Below, in pieces: positions 18,247-26,687 of a DNA stretch of 33,129 bases. The stretch covers positions 253,086 to 286,214 of the forward strand of contig NZ_QREM01000007.1 of assembly GCF_003353015.1 (NCBI RefSeq), written 5' to 3'. Made by a program: the position numbers and the translations under genes. Origin of the DNA: Xanthomonas arboricola (GTDB lineage: Bacteria; Pseudomonadota; Gammaproteobacteria; Xanthomonadales; Xanthomonadaceae). The notes under the pieces are model-generated. The model was not told where the DNA came from. It did no database searches and saw only the letters and a list, made by a program, of their open reading frames with translations. Every line of letters begins with the position of its first letter. Within the stretch, counting starts at the first letter, position 1.

Positions 18247-20441
18247 TGAGTGGAGTGATGACAGCAGTGACCAATCGATGGGATCCCGGCGCGACCCGCG
18301 CCCTGGCCGAGGCACGCCATGGCGATGCATTCGCCCTTCTTGGCGCGCACCCGACCGACAGCGGTCGGGTGCTGCGCACCTATCAACCGGGTGCCGACTA
18401 CGTCAATGCCGTGCTGGACGATGGCCAGGTCATCGCGCTGGAGGCAGGCCCGGAGCCGGGCCTGTTTGCCGGCGCGTTGCCGGCGCAGGGCGGGTATCGC
18501 CTGCGCATCGGCTGGCCCGGCGGCGAACAGGACACCGCCGACCCGTATGCGTTCGGCCCGCAGCTCAGCGACTTCGACCTGCACCTGATCAGCGAAGGCC
18601 ATCACCTGCAGCTGGCCGATGCGCTCGGTGCCAACGTGATCGAGGTCGATGGCGTACGCGGCACGCGCTTTGCGGTATGGGCGCCCAACGCCACGCGCGT
18701 GGCGGTGGTGGGCGATTTCAACAGCTGGGACGCACGCCGGCATCCGATGCGGCTGCGGCACCAGTCCGGCGTGTGGGAGCTGTTCGTGCCCGACGTCGGC
18801 CCGGGCGCGCATTACAAGTACCAGCTACGCGGCCCGCACGGGAACGAGTTGCCGGCCAAGGCCGACCCGGTGGCGCGGCGTGCCGAGCTGGCGCCGGGCA
18901 CCGCCTCCATCGTGGCCGACCCCACCCCGCACCAGTGGAGCGATGACGGCTGGATGGCCACGCGCGCGCGCCGTCAGGCACACGACGCACCGATGAGCAT
19001 CTACGAGATCCATGCCGGTTCCTGGTTGCGCGAGGAAGGCGTGGACCTGGACTGGGATGGCCTGGCCGACCGCCTGATTCCGTACGTGGCGGACATGGGC
19101 TTCACCCATGTCGAGCTGATGCCGGTGACCGAGCATCCGTTCGGCGGCTCGTGGGGCTACCAGCCGTTGGGCCTGTTCGCGCCGACTGCGCGCTTCGGTT
19201 CGCCGGATGGCTTCGCCCGCTTCGTCGATCGCTGCCATCGCGAAGGCATCGGCGTGATCGTCGACTGGGTACCGGCGCATTTCCCCACCGACGCCCACGG
19301 CCTGGCGCACTTCGACGGCACCGCGCTGTACGAACATGCCGACCCGCGCGAAGGCTTCCACCGCGACTGGAATACGCTGATCTACAACCACGGGCGGCGC
19401 GAGGTGTCCGGGTTCCTGATCGCCAGTGCGCTGGAGTTCCTGCAGCGCTTCCACGTCGACGGCCTGCGCGTGGATGCGGTGGCCTCGATGCTGTACCGCG
19501 ACTACAGCCGCAATGCCGGCGAGTGGGTGCCCAACATCCATGGCGGGCGCGAGAATTACGAAACCATCGCCTTCCTGCGCCGGCTCAACGAAGTGGTGCG
19601 CGAGCACACCCCGGGCGCGGTGATGATTGCCGAGGAATCCACCGCCTTCCCCGGCGTCACCGCCGATGTGGCACATGGCGGCCTGGGCTTCCACTACAAG
19701 TGGAACATGGGCTGGATGCACGACACCCTGCATTACGCCGCGCTGGATCCGATTTACCGCCGTTACCACCATGGCGAGCTGACCTTCAGCATGGTCTATG
19801 CGTATTCGGAGCGTTTCGTGTTGCCGATCTCGCACGACGAAGTGGTGCACGGCAAGGGTTCGCTGCTGGGCCGCATGCCGGGCGACGACTGGCAGCGCTT
19901 CGCCAACCTGCGCGCCTACCTGGGCTACATGTTCACCCACCCGGGGCGCAAGTTGCTGTTCATGGGCTGCGAGTTCGGCCAGCCCACCGAGTGGAACCAC
20001 GACGGCGGCATCCCCTGGCACCTGCTCGACGACCCGCGCCATCGCGGCGTGCAGACCCTGGTGCGTGACTTGAACCGGCTGTATGTCGAGTACCCCGCGC
20101 TGCACGCGCAGGATGACGACCCGGCCGGGTTTGCGTGGGTGGTGGGCGATGATGCGGCCAACAGCGTGGTCGCGTTCCTGCGCAAGGGCAAGCGTGGCGA
20201 CGCCCCGGTGCTGGTGGTGATCAACTTCACCCCGATCGTGCAGCACGGCTACCGCATCGGCGTGCCGCAGGGCGGCCAGTGGCGCGAGGTGTTCAACAGC
20301 GATGCCGGCATCTACGGCGGCGCGAACCTGGGCAATGGCGGCGTGGTGGGCGCCGAGCAGCAGTCGATGCATGGCCATGCGCAATCCCTGCCGCTGCAGT
20401 TGCCGCCGCTGGGCGTCATCGTGCTGACGCCGCAGGGCTGA
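18243..20441 (+). CDS. glgB: 1,4-alpha-glucan branching enzyme
   Basis: Introduces alpha-1,6 branches into the glucan extended by GlgE. The 732-residue length is normal for GlgB with N-terminal carbohydrate-binding (CBM48) domains. Visible are [11 protein letters not shown], the CBM48 motif [19 protein letters not shown], then the GH13 barrel with nucleophile D411 in [17 protein letters not shown], acid/base E464 in [12 protein letters not shown] and D532 in [14 protein letters not shown]. The spacing (53 and 68 residues) equals that of E. coli GlgB. The first ATG at 18243 overlaps the treS stop; further ATGs at 18246 and 18258 are possible. It is the last gene of the operon in this window; no treY, treZ or malQ follows. 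Confidence 0.95.
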
Positions 20442-20826
20442 TGCAGCACCCACGGCGCCGGACCGCTGGCCCGGCGCTGTGGCACCTGTTAGATTGCGCG
20501 CCGTAGAGCGGCCAACACCTCGCTGTGCGCCCACCGGGCTTCGCAACAGGGGTGTTAGCCGCTACTTAGGCAGCCCGGGGAGGGCTGCCGGGCACAGCCG
20601 CCGCCATGCCTTCCGTCGATCTCTTTACGGGAGCGTTGTGCGTGGGTGTTTTGGGTGCTGTTGCTTCTTCGATGGTTGAGTCCTTTATCCATGTTGTGCG
20701 CATCGCTGGATGCGCGCATGCACTGGTGTGGGTTGCACGTTCGCCGTGTGTCGGCGCGCAAGATCGTGGCGCGCGGCTCATGCAGCTCGGTGTGTTGCCG
20801 TTCTCCGCTTCTGCGCAGGTGCAGGC
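20442..20826. other. 385-bp intergenic region with a repeat and a doubtful ORF
   Basis: Contains the inverted-repeat element at 20503-20565, then a GC-rich palindrome (CAGCCCGGGGAGGGCTG near 20571). A 74-codon plus-strand frame follows at 20606-20830 (MPSVDLFTGALCVGVLGAV). Similar short frames seem familiar as repeated hypothetical ORFs in Xanthomonas genomes, which would make this part of a repeat rather than a gene. It overlaps the start of the DUF3325 gene by four bases. Confidence 0.4.
20503..20565. repeat. Short inverted-repeat (MITE-like) element, copy 1
   Basis: GTAGAGCGGCCAACACC (20503-20519) pairs with GGTGTTAGCCGCTAC (20551-20565), differing by a two-base insertion and one mismatch. 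TTAGGCAG follows. The outer AGCGGC and AGCCGCT plus the following TTAGGCA recur in the element at 23618-23759, so the two look like members of one family. Confidence 0.5.
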
Positions 20827-21126
20827 ATGAGCGGCCTGCTGACGGCGTGCTACCTGCTCGCCGCTGCGGTCTCGGCGCTGGCGTTCTACCTGGCAACCAG
20901 GCATCAACGCCTGTGGCCGCAGCGCCGGCTGTCCGCGCGTGCGCTACGCCTCGGCGCCAGTGCGTTGCTGCTGCTGTCGCTGGGCTGCGCCATCGCTGCA
21001 TTGGGGACCTGGGCCGGCCTCTTTTCCGCAGTGACGGTGTTGATGCTGGTGGCGGTGGCGCTGCCGTACCTGGATGCCTGGCAGCAGGCGCGCGTGCAAC
21101 GCAGGCAGGTGCGCCATGTGGGCTAG
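20827..21126 (+). CDS. DUF3325-type inner-membrane protein
   Basis: A 99-residue protein with three hydrophobic helices: LLTACYLLAAAVSALAFYLA (~4-23), LGASALLLLSLGCAIAALGTW (~42-63) and GLFSAVTVLMLVAVALPYL (~65-83), with basic loops between (RHQRLWPQRRLSARALR). This is the DUF3325 layout, a small protein that accompanies PepSY proteins and TonB-dependent siderophore receptors in iron-uptake operons. ATG 20827 was chosen because the hydrophobic N-terminus starts there; upstream codons in the frame are not protein-like. It is the first of three overlapping genes. Confidence 0.7.
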   Translation: MSGLLTACYLLAAAVSALAFYLATRHQRLWPQRRLSARALRLGASALLLLSLGCAIAALGTWAGLFSAVTVLMLVAVALPYLDAWQQARVQRRQVRHVG

Positions 21127-21388
21127 ATGGCTGGCCGCCGTGGTGCTTGGCCTGCCGCTTGCGGTGGGCGTGGTCGGCCTGTGCGCCTTGTTGCTGCCGG
21201 GGCCGCAGCGGAGCTACACGCTGGCGTGGTTGCTGCTGATGTTTCCGGCATGGATCGGTGCGATGGCCTTGCCGTTCGTGTTTCGTAGCGCATCGCGTGC
21301 CTGGGTCGTACTCGGCGGGCTGACGCTGCTGTGCTACCTCGCGCTTGCAGGCATCAAGGCCGTGGGCTGGACGGAGCTGGGTGCATGA
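21116..21388 (+). CDS. DUF3649-like small inner-membrane protein
   Basis: A 90-residue protein starting MWARWLAAVVLGLPLA, overlapping the previous gene by 11 bp and the next by 4 bp (ATGA). Three hydrophobic segments (~5-27, ~35-53, ~60-80) leave almost no soluble part. Its position between DUF3325 and PepSY genes is that of DUF3649 proteins in siderophore-receptor operons; sequence alone gives only weak support for that name. Likely part of an inner-membrane complex with the PepSY protein. Confidence 0.6.
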   Translation: MWARWLAAVVLGLPLAVGVVGLCALLLPGPQRSYTLAWLLLMFPAWIGAMALPFVFRSASRAWVVLGGLTLLCYLALAGIKAVGWTELGA

Positions 21389-22938
21389 AAGCAGCGACCT
21401 TGCGCGCGTTTCTGTCGGTCCATAGCTGGATGGGCCTGTTGGCCGGCATGGCCTTGTTCATCGCCTTCTATGCCGGTGCCATCACCGTGTTTACCCACCA
21501 ATTGAGCGGCTGGCAGACCACCCCGCCTGCCACGCAGCCGGCGCCGGCAGATCCTGTCGCCGCCGCGCAGCGCCTGCTGGACGCGGTGATCGCCCGGCAC
21601 CCGCAGGTGGCCGACTCCTTCCTGGTGCTGCTGCCCGGCGAGCACGGGCCACTGGCGCGGCTGTACTGGTACGGGCCGCAGGCCGAGGCCAGTGGTGGCA
21701 TGCGGCAGTATCAACAGGCCGCCGATGGCAGCCTGCTGGAGCTGCCGCAGCGGGTGGGCTTTGCCGACTTTCTCTACGACCTGCACTTCACCGCCGGGCT
21801 GCCGCGCGTGTTCGGCACCTATCTGTTCGGGGTGGTGAGCGTGCTGTACGGGCTGGCCCTGGTCAGCGGCGTGGTGCTGTATGCGCCGGTGTTCTTCAAG
21901 GACCTGTTCGCGTTGCGCATCGGCGCCAACGTCAAGCGCCTGTGGCAGGACGCGCACAACGTGGTCGGCATGTTGTCGCTGCCGTTCCATGTGATCTTTG
22001 CCTGGTCCGGCGCGGTGTTGTGCCTGGGCGTGCTGCTGCTGGCGCCGTTCCAGTTCCTGGTGTTCGACGGCAAGCTGATGCAGATCCTGGAGCCGGAGTT
22101 CCAGCTCACCGCGCATGTACTACCGGCCAGGCGTGCGGCGCCGGTGCTGCCACTGGCGGTGCTGCTGGACAAGGCGCGCGCGGCCAGCCCGGGCTTCGTG
22201 CCGGAGAGCATCGGGTTTCATGACGCCGGCGATGCCAATGCGCGTGCGGAGGTGTATGGCCATCACGATCAGCGCCGGCTCAACACCCTCGGTGGCGTGG
22301 CATTGGACGCAGCAACCGGCCAGGTCCTGCGCGTACTCGAACCAAGGACGATGTCGACAGGCACCGCTGCCTTGCGCGGGCTGCAAGGGCTGCACTTCGG
22401 CAACTTCGGGCAGGCGCCGGTGCAGTGGCTGTACTTCCTGCTCGGGCTGGGTGGCGCGTTCCTGTTCTACAGCGGCAACCTGTTGTGGATCGAAACACGC
22501 CGCAAGCGCCGGCTGGTCGATCAGCCGCGGCGCACCCACGCAATGGCGCGCCTCACCGTCGGCGTGTGCCTGGGCTGCGTGGCCGGCGTCTCGGCGTTGT
22601 TCATCGCCGCACGCCTGCTGCCGCAGGGCCAGGAGCGGTATGTGTATTACGCGGTCTTCGCGGCCGTGCTGGCGTGGGCGCTGATCCGCCCCACCGCACG
22701 CGGGGCGTACGAGGTGCTGCTGGCCTGCGCAGGTCTGACGGCGCTGATTCCGCTGGCCAGCTGTGTTTCCGCGCGCGGCCTGGTGCTGCCATGGCAGGAC
22801 GCCACGGTACTCGGCGTGGACCTGATCGCGCTGGTGTTGGCATGGGCATACTGGCAACTGGCGCATGCGAGCAAACGGCGCGGACTGCAGGGCGATCCCA
22901 ACAGCGTCTGGGCCTGGAAAGCGCGTACAACACAGTGA
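21385..22938 (+). CDS. PepSY-associated membrane protein (siderophore reduction/uptake type)
   Basis: A 517-residue inner-membrane protein. It opens with the PepSY-TM signature RAFLSVHSWMGLLAGMALF (helix 1, ~15-35), followed by a periplasmic domain to ~140. Helices follow at YLFGVVSVLYGLALVSGVVLY (~150) and MLSLPFHVIFAWSGAVLCLGVLLL (~200), then a second periplasmic domain, helix WLYFLLGLGGAFLFYSGNLLW (~355) and four more hydrophobic segments to the end. Conserved His in VHSW and in DAHNVVGMLSLPFHVIF fit haem- or iron-related redox roles proposed for this family. ATG 21385 overlaps the previous stop (ATGA). No receptor gene is adjacent, which is unusual for this trio. Confidence 0.85.
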   Translation: MKAATLRAFLSVHSWMGLLAGMALFIAFYAGAITVFTHQLSGWQTTPPATQPAPADPVAAAQRLLDAVIARHPQVADSFLVLLPGEHGPLARLYWYGPQAEASGGMRQYQQAADGSLLELPQRVGFADFLYDLHFTAGLPRVFGTYLFGVVSVLYGLALVSGVVLYAPVFFKDLFALRIGANVKRLWQDAHNVVGMLSLPFHVIFAWSGAVLCLGVLLLAPFQFLVFDGKLMQILEPEFQLTAHVLPARRAAPVLPLAVLLDKARAASPGFVPESIGFHDAGDANARAEVYGHHDQRRLNTLGGVALDAATGQVLRVLEPRTMSTGTAALRGLQGLHFGNFGQAPVQWLYFLLGLGGAFLFYSGNLLWIETRRKRRLVDQPRRTHAMARLTVGVCLGCVAGVSALFIAARLLPQGQERYVYYAVFAAVLAWALIRPTARGAYEVLLACAGLTALIPLASCVSARGLVLPWQDATVLGVDLIALVLAWAYWQLAHASKRRGLQGDPNSVWAWKARTTQ

Positions 22939-23107
22939 GTCGATGCACCGAGTGGATTGATACCCGGCACGCCACGATGCGCCGGGCAACAGCTGCCGTG
23001 GCGAGGTTGGCTGCTGAACATGCTGCCGGCGCGAAAAGGCGCCACGTTGACGCAACCGCATCACCCGGCAGTGCATCCTCATCGCCCGCCACCTTCACCC
23101 ACACCCG

Positions 23108-23575
23108 ATGACGGCTGCCGCCTTACGCATTGGCCTGATCTCCGACACGCACGGCCTGCTGCGGCCCGAGGCCGTGGCTGCGTTGCAGGGCTGCGCGGCG
23201 ATCATCCACGCCGGCGATGTGGGCAAGCCGGAGATCCTCACCGCGCTGGGCGCGCTGGCACCGTTGCATGCAATCGCCGGCAATATCGACAACACGCCGT
23301 GGGCAGCGCAGCTTCCGCAAACGCTGGACCTGCTGATCGCGGGCGTGCGCGTCCATGTGCTGCACGATCTGAAAACGCTGGCGGCAGATGTCGCCGCAGA
23401 TGTGATCATCAGCGGACATTCGCACAAGCCAGCGGTCCAGACACGCGACGGGGTGCTGTACGTCAATCCGGGCAGCGCCGGCCCGCGCCGCTTCAGCCTG
23501 CCGATCAGCGTGGGCACGCTGTGGCTGGGCGATGGCCCGCCGCGTGCGCAGCTGCAAGTGCTGGAAATACACTGA
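23108..23575 (+). CDS. YfcE/MJ0936-type metallophosphoesterase
   Basis: A 155-residue cytoplasmic phosphodiesterase of the calcineurin-like superfamily. All metal-binding motifs are present: D13-T-H15 in ISDTHG, G36-D37, G58-N59..D61, H86 in VLHDLK and G103-H-S-H106. The short length and GNIDN motif are those of the YfcE/MJ0936 group, which in vitro cleaves phosphodiesters such as bis-p-nitrophenyl phosphate; the cellular substrate is unknown. It stands alone, 169 bp after the PepSY gene. The start is ATG 23108; the first strand and DTH motif follow at once. Confidence 0.9.
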   Translation: MTAAALRIGLISDTHGLLRPEAVAALQGCAAIIHAGDVGKPEILTALGALAPLHAIAGNIDNTPWAAQLPQTLDLLIAGVRVHVLHDLKTLAADVAADVIISGHSHKPAVQTRDGVLYVNPGSAGPRRFSLPISVGTLWLGDGPPRAQLQVLEIH

Positions 23576-23617
23576 TGGACGTGGGATCCATGCAATAAGG
23601 ACTTGTGCAGGGATCTG

Positions 23618-23759
23618 GAGCGGCTAGCAAAACGACTGCACAGCCCTCCGGCAGGCGCGGCCGGTGCTCGGAAGCAACATATGCCACGCATGCACTGCGA
23701 TTCTGGGTGTGCCGTCCGCACACAGTCGACTACCGCTCGCGACGCTGTGTCAGCCGCTC
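23618..23759. repeat. MITE-like element with GAGCGGCT/AGCCGCTC ends, copy 2
   Basis: A 142-bp segment bounded by GAGCGGCT (23618-23625) and its exact complement AGCCGCTC (23752-23759), followed by TTAGGCA like the copy at 20503. No protein-coding frame is credible inside. The rest of the gap (23576-23976) shows nothing else recognisable. Terminal repeats of this kind are compatible with a miniature non-autonomous transposable element; no target duplication is evident. Confidence 0.5.
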
Positions 23760-23976
23760 TTAGGCAACGCCACGCGATGAAGTGGGGCGGCCCGGCACAC
23801 AGGCCACTTCCGCATGTCCCGAGCATGCGGTGCATGCAATGACCAGCAGCAGCGACCGCTGACAACCTGTGCTGACGTGGCTGCTTGTCTAGACCTGCAC
23901 GCGCGCCTCGCGCTGACCTGGCCTGCACGCAGGCGGGACCATGCTGGTGCATCGAGTCGCCGCAAGGATTTTCCCC

Positions 23977-25119
23977 ATGAATACCCGTCGCCAGTTCCTT
24001 TCCGCCGCCGCTGCCGGCACCGCCGCATTGGCTGCCGCCCCGTTGTTGGCGCAGACCTCCGCGCCCGGCAGCGTGATGCCCACGCGCGGCAAGGCTGCCG
24101 CTTCTGCGTTGCCGACCAATCCTGCAGCCAAGGGCACGCGCTATCGGCCGTCGGGTCGCCTGGGCTTTGGCGGCGTGGCGATCGGCAACGGGTTTGCGCC
24201 CACCAGCGATGCGCAAAGCGAGGCCACCCTGGCCGCGGCATGGGCCTCGGGCGTGCGGTATTTCGATACCTCGCCGTGGTACGGCCTGGGCCTGTCCGAG
24301 CGTCGTACCGGCCACCATCTGCACAATCACGCCGCAGACGACTACGTGCTGTCGACCAAGGTCGGGCGTCTGCTCAGCGCCACCGACAAGCCGCCGAAGA
24401 CGATGTGGCAGCAGCCCTCGCCCTTCGATTATCGCTACGACTACAGTGCCTCCGGGGTGCGTCGCTCGATCGAAGACAGCCTGCAGCGGCTGGGCGTGTC
24501 GCAGATCGACATCGCCTACATCCACGACCTGTCTCCGGAGAACGAGAAAGACCTCGGCATGCCGTGGGAACAGCGCTTTGCCGAGGCGGTGAAAGGCGCG
24601 ATGCCCGAGCTGACCAAGATGCGCAAGGAGGGCCTGATCAAGGCCTGGGGCTTTGGCGTCAATCGCCCCGAACCGGCCCTGCGTGCGATCGAGGAGGCCG
24701 ATCCGGATATCTTCCTGCTGGCCTGCCAGTATGCGTTGCTCGACCACGCGCAGGCGCTGCACGATACCTTCCCGAAGATCGCAAGGCACGGCGCGTCGGT
24801 GGTGGTCGGTGCGCCGCTGCTGGCGGGCTATCTGGCCGGGCGCGAGCGTTATCTCTACGACGGCACCGTGCCGGAGTGGGCGCCAGCCAAGCGCCAGAAA
24901 GCACTCGCCATCTGTGAGCGCCACGGCGTGGACCTGCGCACGGTGTCGCTGCAGTTTGCCGCCGCGCCGACGGTGGTGTCCGCGGTGATTCCGGGTGCGC
25001 GCACGGCCGAGCAGGCGCATGCGAATGCGGCCTCGATGCGCGTGGCGATTCCGGCAGCGGTGTGGGAAGAGCTCAAGCGCGAGCAGGTGATCGAAGCGGA
25101 TGCGCCGGTGCCTGCTTGA
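23977..25119 (+). CDS. Aldo/keto reductase with Tat signal (sugar dehydrogenase-like)
   Basis: A 380-residue NAD(P)-dependent oxidoreductase of the aldo/keto reductase barrel family, closest in pattern to D-threo-aldose/L-fucose and pyridoxal dehydrogenases. The start is ATG 23977: the N-terminus MNTRRQFLSAAAAGTAAL is a twin-arginine signal, so the folded, cofactor-loaded enzyme should be exported to the periplasm. The catalytic tetrad is visible: D97 and Y102 (RYFDTSPWYGLGLSE), K128 (LSTKVGR) and H183 (IAYIHDL). The C-terminal cofactor motif SAVIPGARTAEQ is also present. It is not in an operon; the sugar-polymer locus lies 375 bp downstream on the other strand. Confidence 0.88.
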   Translation: MNTRRQFLSAAAAGTAALAAAPLLAQTSAPGSVMPTRGKAAASALPTNPAAKGTRYRPSGRLGFGGVAIGNGFAPTSDAQSEATLAAAWASGVRYFDTSPWYGLGLSERRTGHHLHNHAADDYVLSTKVGRLLSATDKPPKTMWQQPSPFDYRYDYSASGVRRSIEDSLQRLGVSQIDIAYIHDLSPENEKDLGMPWEQRFAEAVKGAMPELTKMRKEGLIKAWGFGVNRPEPALRAIEEADPDIFLLACQYALLDHAQALHDTFPKIARHGASVVVGAPLLAGYLAGRERYLYDGTVPEWAPAKRQKALAICERHGVDLRTVSLQFAAAPTVVSAVIPGARTAEQAHANAASMRVAIPAAVWEELKREQVIEADAPVPA

Positions 25120-25494
25120 GCTATGGAGGGATGCGTGGTCAGGATGCCGGTGCGAACACGGGCGCGTGCGATGGAAGGCAGCAAGCGTGGGCGACGACGT
25201 GTGTCGCACTGCGGGACGAACTAGTCCCGAGTGATGGAAGACACCAGGCTCCGCCCGCACCCTCATCCGGCGCTGCGCGCCACCTTCTCCCGACGGGAGA
25301 AGGGAACAAGGTCCCTCTCCCTGCGGGAGAGGGGCTGGGGTGCGGGTACGGGCCAAGCGAAAAGCCAAGGCCAAAGGCGGACAACGCCCTTGCAGGCGAA
25401 GCGCATCGTGCCACGCCACCAGTAAGACAACATCCAGCGCGAACATTCTCAGCGCTCGTTAACCAGAAAGATCACAAACCAGACAAGTTACACA
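25120..25494. repeat. Gene-free gap holding a double palindromic (REP-like) repeat
   Basis: Two palindromes lie 9 bp apart: CCTTCTCCCGACGGGAGAAGG (25283-25303) by position and the CCCTCTCCC/GGGAGAGGG pair at 25313-25333. They are bracketed by CCGCACCC near 25255 and GGGTGCGG near 25339, making a nested inverted structure of about 90 bp. The wording CCCTCATCC...TCTCCC/GGGAGA is a widespread extragenic repeat type in Gammaproteobacteria. It lies between convergent genes and may serve as a bidirectional transcription stop. No gene seen. Confidence 0.65.
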
Positions 25495-26457
25495 TTACGG
25501 AATCAACAGCGGCCGCAACGCGGGCACGTGCTTGGCCAATTCATCAGCAACAATCGCCGCGAACAGGTCGGCGCCGTCCGCACCAAGATGGGTGTAGTCG
25601 AACGCGAGCTTGGCCTGGCCCATCGGCTCGGCGCTGGCATTGTCCTGCGCGCTGGCGGAGACGCTGCCCGCTGCCGCGATCCTTGATGACGACGGCGGCG
25701 ACGCGTGCAATGCCTGCACCGGCGTCTTGCCAATCGTGGTGCCCGATTGCGCTGCAAGCACTTGCCCGGGATCGGCAGGCCGCTGTGCCAGCCGCATCGC
25801 CAACACCGGGCCCATGCCCTGCACCAGGGCGCGGCTGCGCGCATGCAGGTCGATCAGCGGCACCTGGAGTTCCTGCGCAACCTGACGGGTGGCCTGCGCC
25901 CAGGGCGCCAGATCGTCCAGCAACTGGCCGCGCGCGAATTGCCGCCGCGTCAATGGCGTGACCAGCACCGGAATCGCACCGGCGGCGCGCGCCTCGGCCA
26001 CGTACCGGCGCAGGTTGGCGGGGAATTCGGTCGTCAGGTCGGTGGAACGCCCCGGCTTGCCGGGTTGGTCGTTGTGACCGAACTGGATCAGCACATAGAC
26101 CTGTCGGTAACCGCCGCTGCGCAGCTCGTGCAGCGCGATCTCCCACGACCCTTCGGCACGGTAGTTGGAGGTGCTGCGGCCGCCGCGCGCCAGGTTGAGG
26201 CAGCTCAGGAACGAGGTCACATGCTGCGCGCAGAAACTCGGCCCCCAGCCACCTTGCACGGCGGTGGTGGAATCGCCGACCAGCACGATCTTGCTGGCGG
26301 CAAGCGGCGTGCCGGTCGCGGGCACGCCAGAAGCCGGCACGCCAGAAGCCGGCACGGGTGCAGACGAGGCCTCGGCCGGAGGCGCCTCAACCGCATGTGC
26401 GGCAGGTATAGCGGTTGCTGCCAGCAGGACCAGCGGTACGAGAGACAGGAAGCGCAT
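25495..26457 (-). CDS. Rhamnogalacturonan acetylesterase-like SGNH hydrolase
   Basis: A secreted 320-residue esterase that should remove acetyl groups from rhamnogalacturonan/pectin. Signal peptide MRFLSLVPLVLLAATAI with cleavage near AHA. The SGNH blocks are visible: nucleophile S63 in GDSTT, glycine block ARGGRS (~90-95), N129 in QFGHND, and the D287-H290 pair in DYTHLG, the arrangement of fungal RGAE and bacterial RhgT. Two oddities: a Pro/Ala-rich linker after the signal encoded by a 15-bp tandem repeat (PASGVPASGVPATG), and a ~50-residue low-complexity insertion before the last block (SPPSSSRIAAAGS). It is last in a minus-strand group with two other esterases, 230 bp downstream of the carboxylesterase. 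Confidence 0.88.
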   Translation of the reverse strand: MRFLSLVPLVLLAATAIPAAHAVEAPPAEASSAPVPASGVPASGVPATGTPLAASKIVLVGDSTTAVQGGWGPSFCAQHVTSFLSCLNLARGGRSTSNYRAEGSWEIALHELRSGGYRQVYVLIQFGHNDQPGKPGRSTDLTTEFPANLRRYVAEARAAGAIPVLVTPLTRRQFARGQLLDDLAPWAQATRQVAQELQVPLIDLHARSRALVQGMGPVLAMRLAQRPADPGQVLAAQSGTTIGKTPVQALHASPPSSSRIAAAGSVSASAQDNASAEPMGQAKLAFDYTHLGADGADLFAAIVADELAKHVPALRPLLIP

Positions 26458-26687
26458 GAGTCACCAGGGACGAAGAAGCGATCAAGAAACGGATGTCAGT
26501 CGGAAGACGAACGGAAGACGAAAGGCAGGCGAAAGACGAAATCGAGTTGGAAGACCAAAGCCAGTCAGAAAGCCCCAAGACGATCACCGGGGCCAGGCCT
26601 TGATTGGCGCCACCACGTATCGGCAAAAACCCTGCCGCCGCAGACAGCCATCAGCCGGCGCGAGGTCGCGCTCCACCACGCAAGCGC

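Noticed and set aside
20606-20830. 74-codon ORF MPSVDLFTGALCVGVLGAV...
   Set aside because: Composition is not convincing, it overlaps the next gene start, and similar frames seem to belong to a repeated intergenic sequence in xanthomonads; listed only within the gap description.
25249-25340. Possible CRISPR because of repeated palindromes
   Set aside because: Only two non-identical hairpins, no regularly spaced direct repeats and no cas genes.
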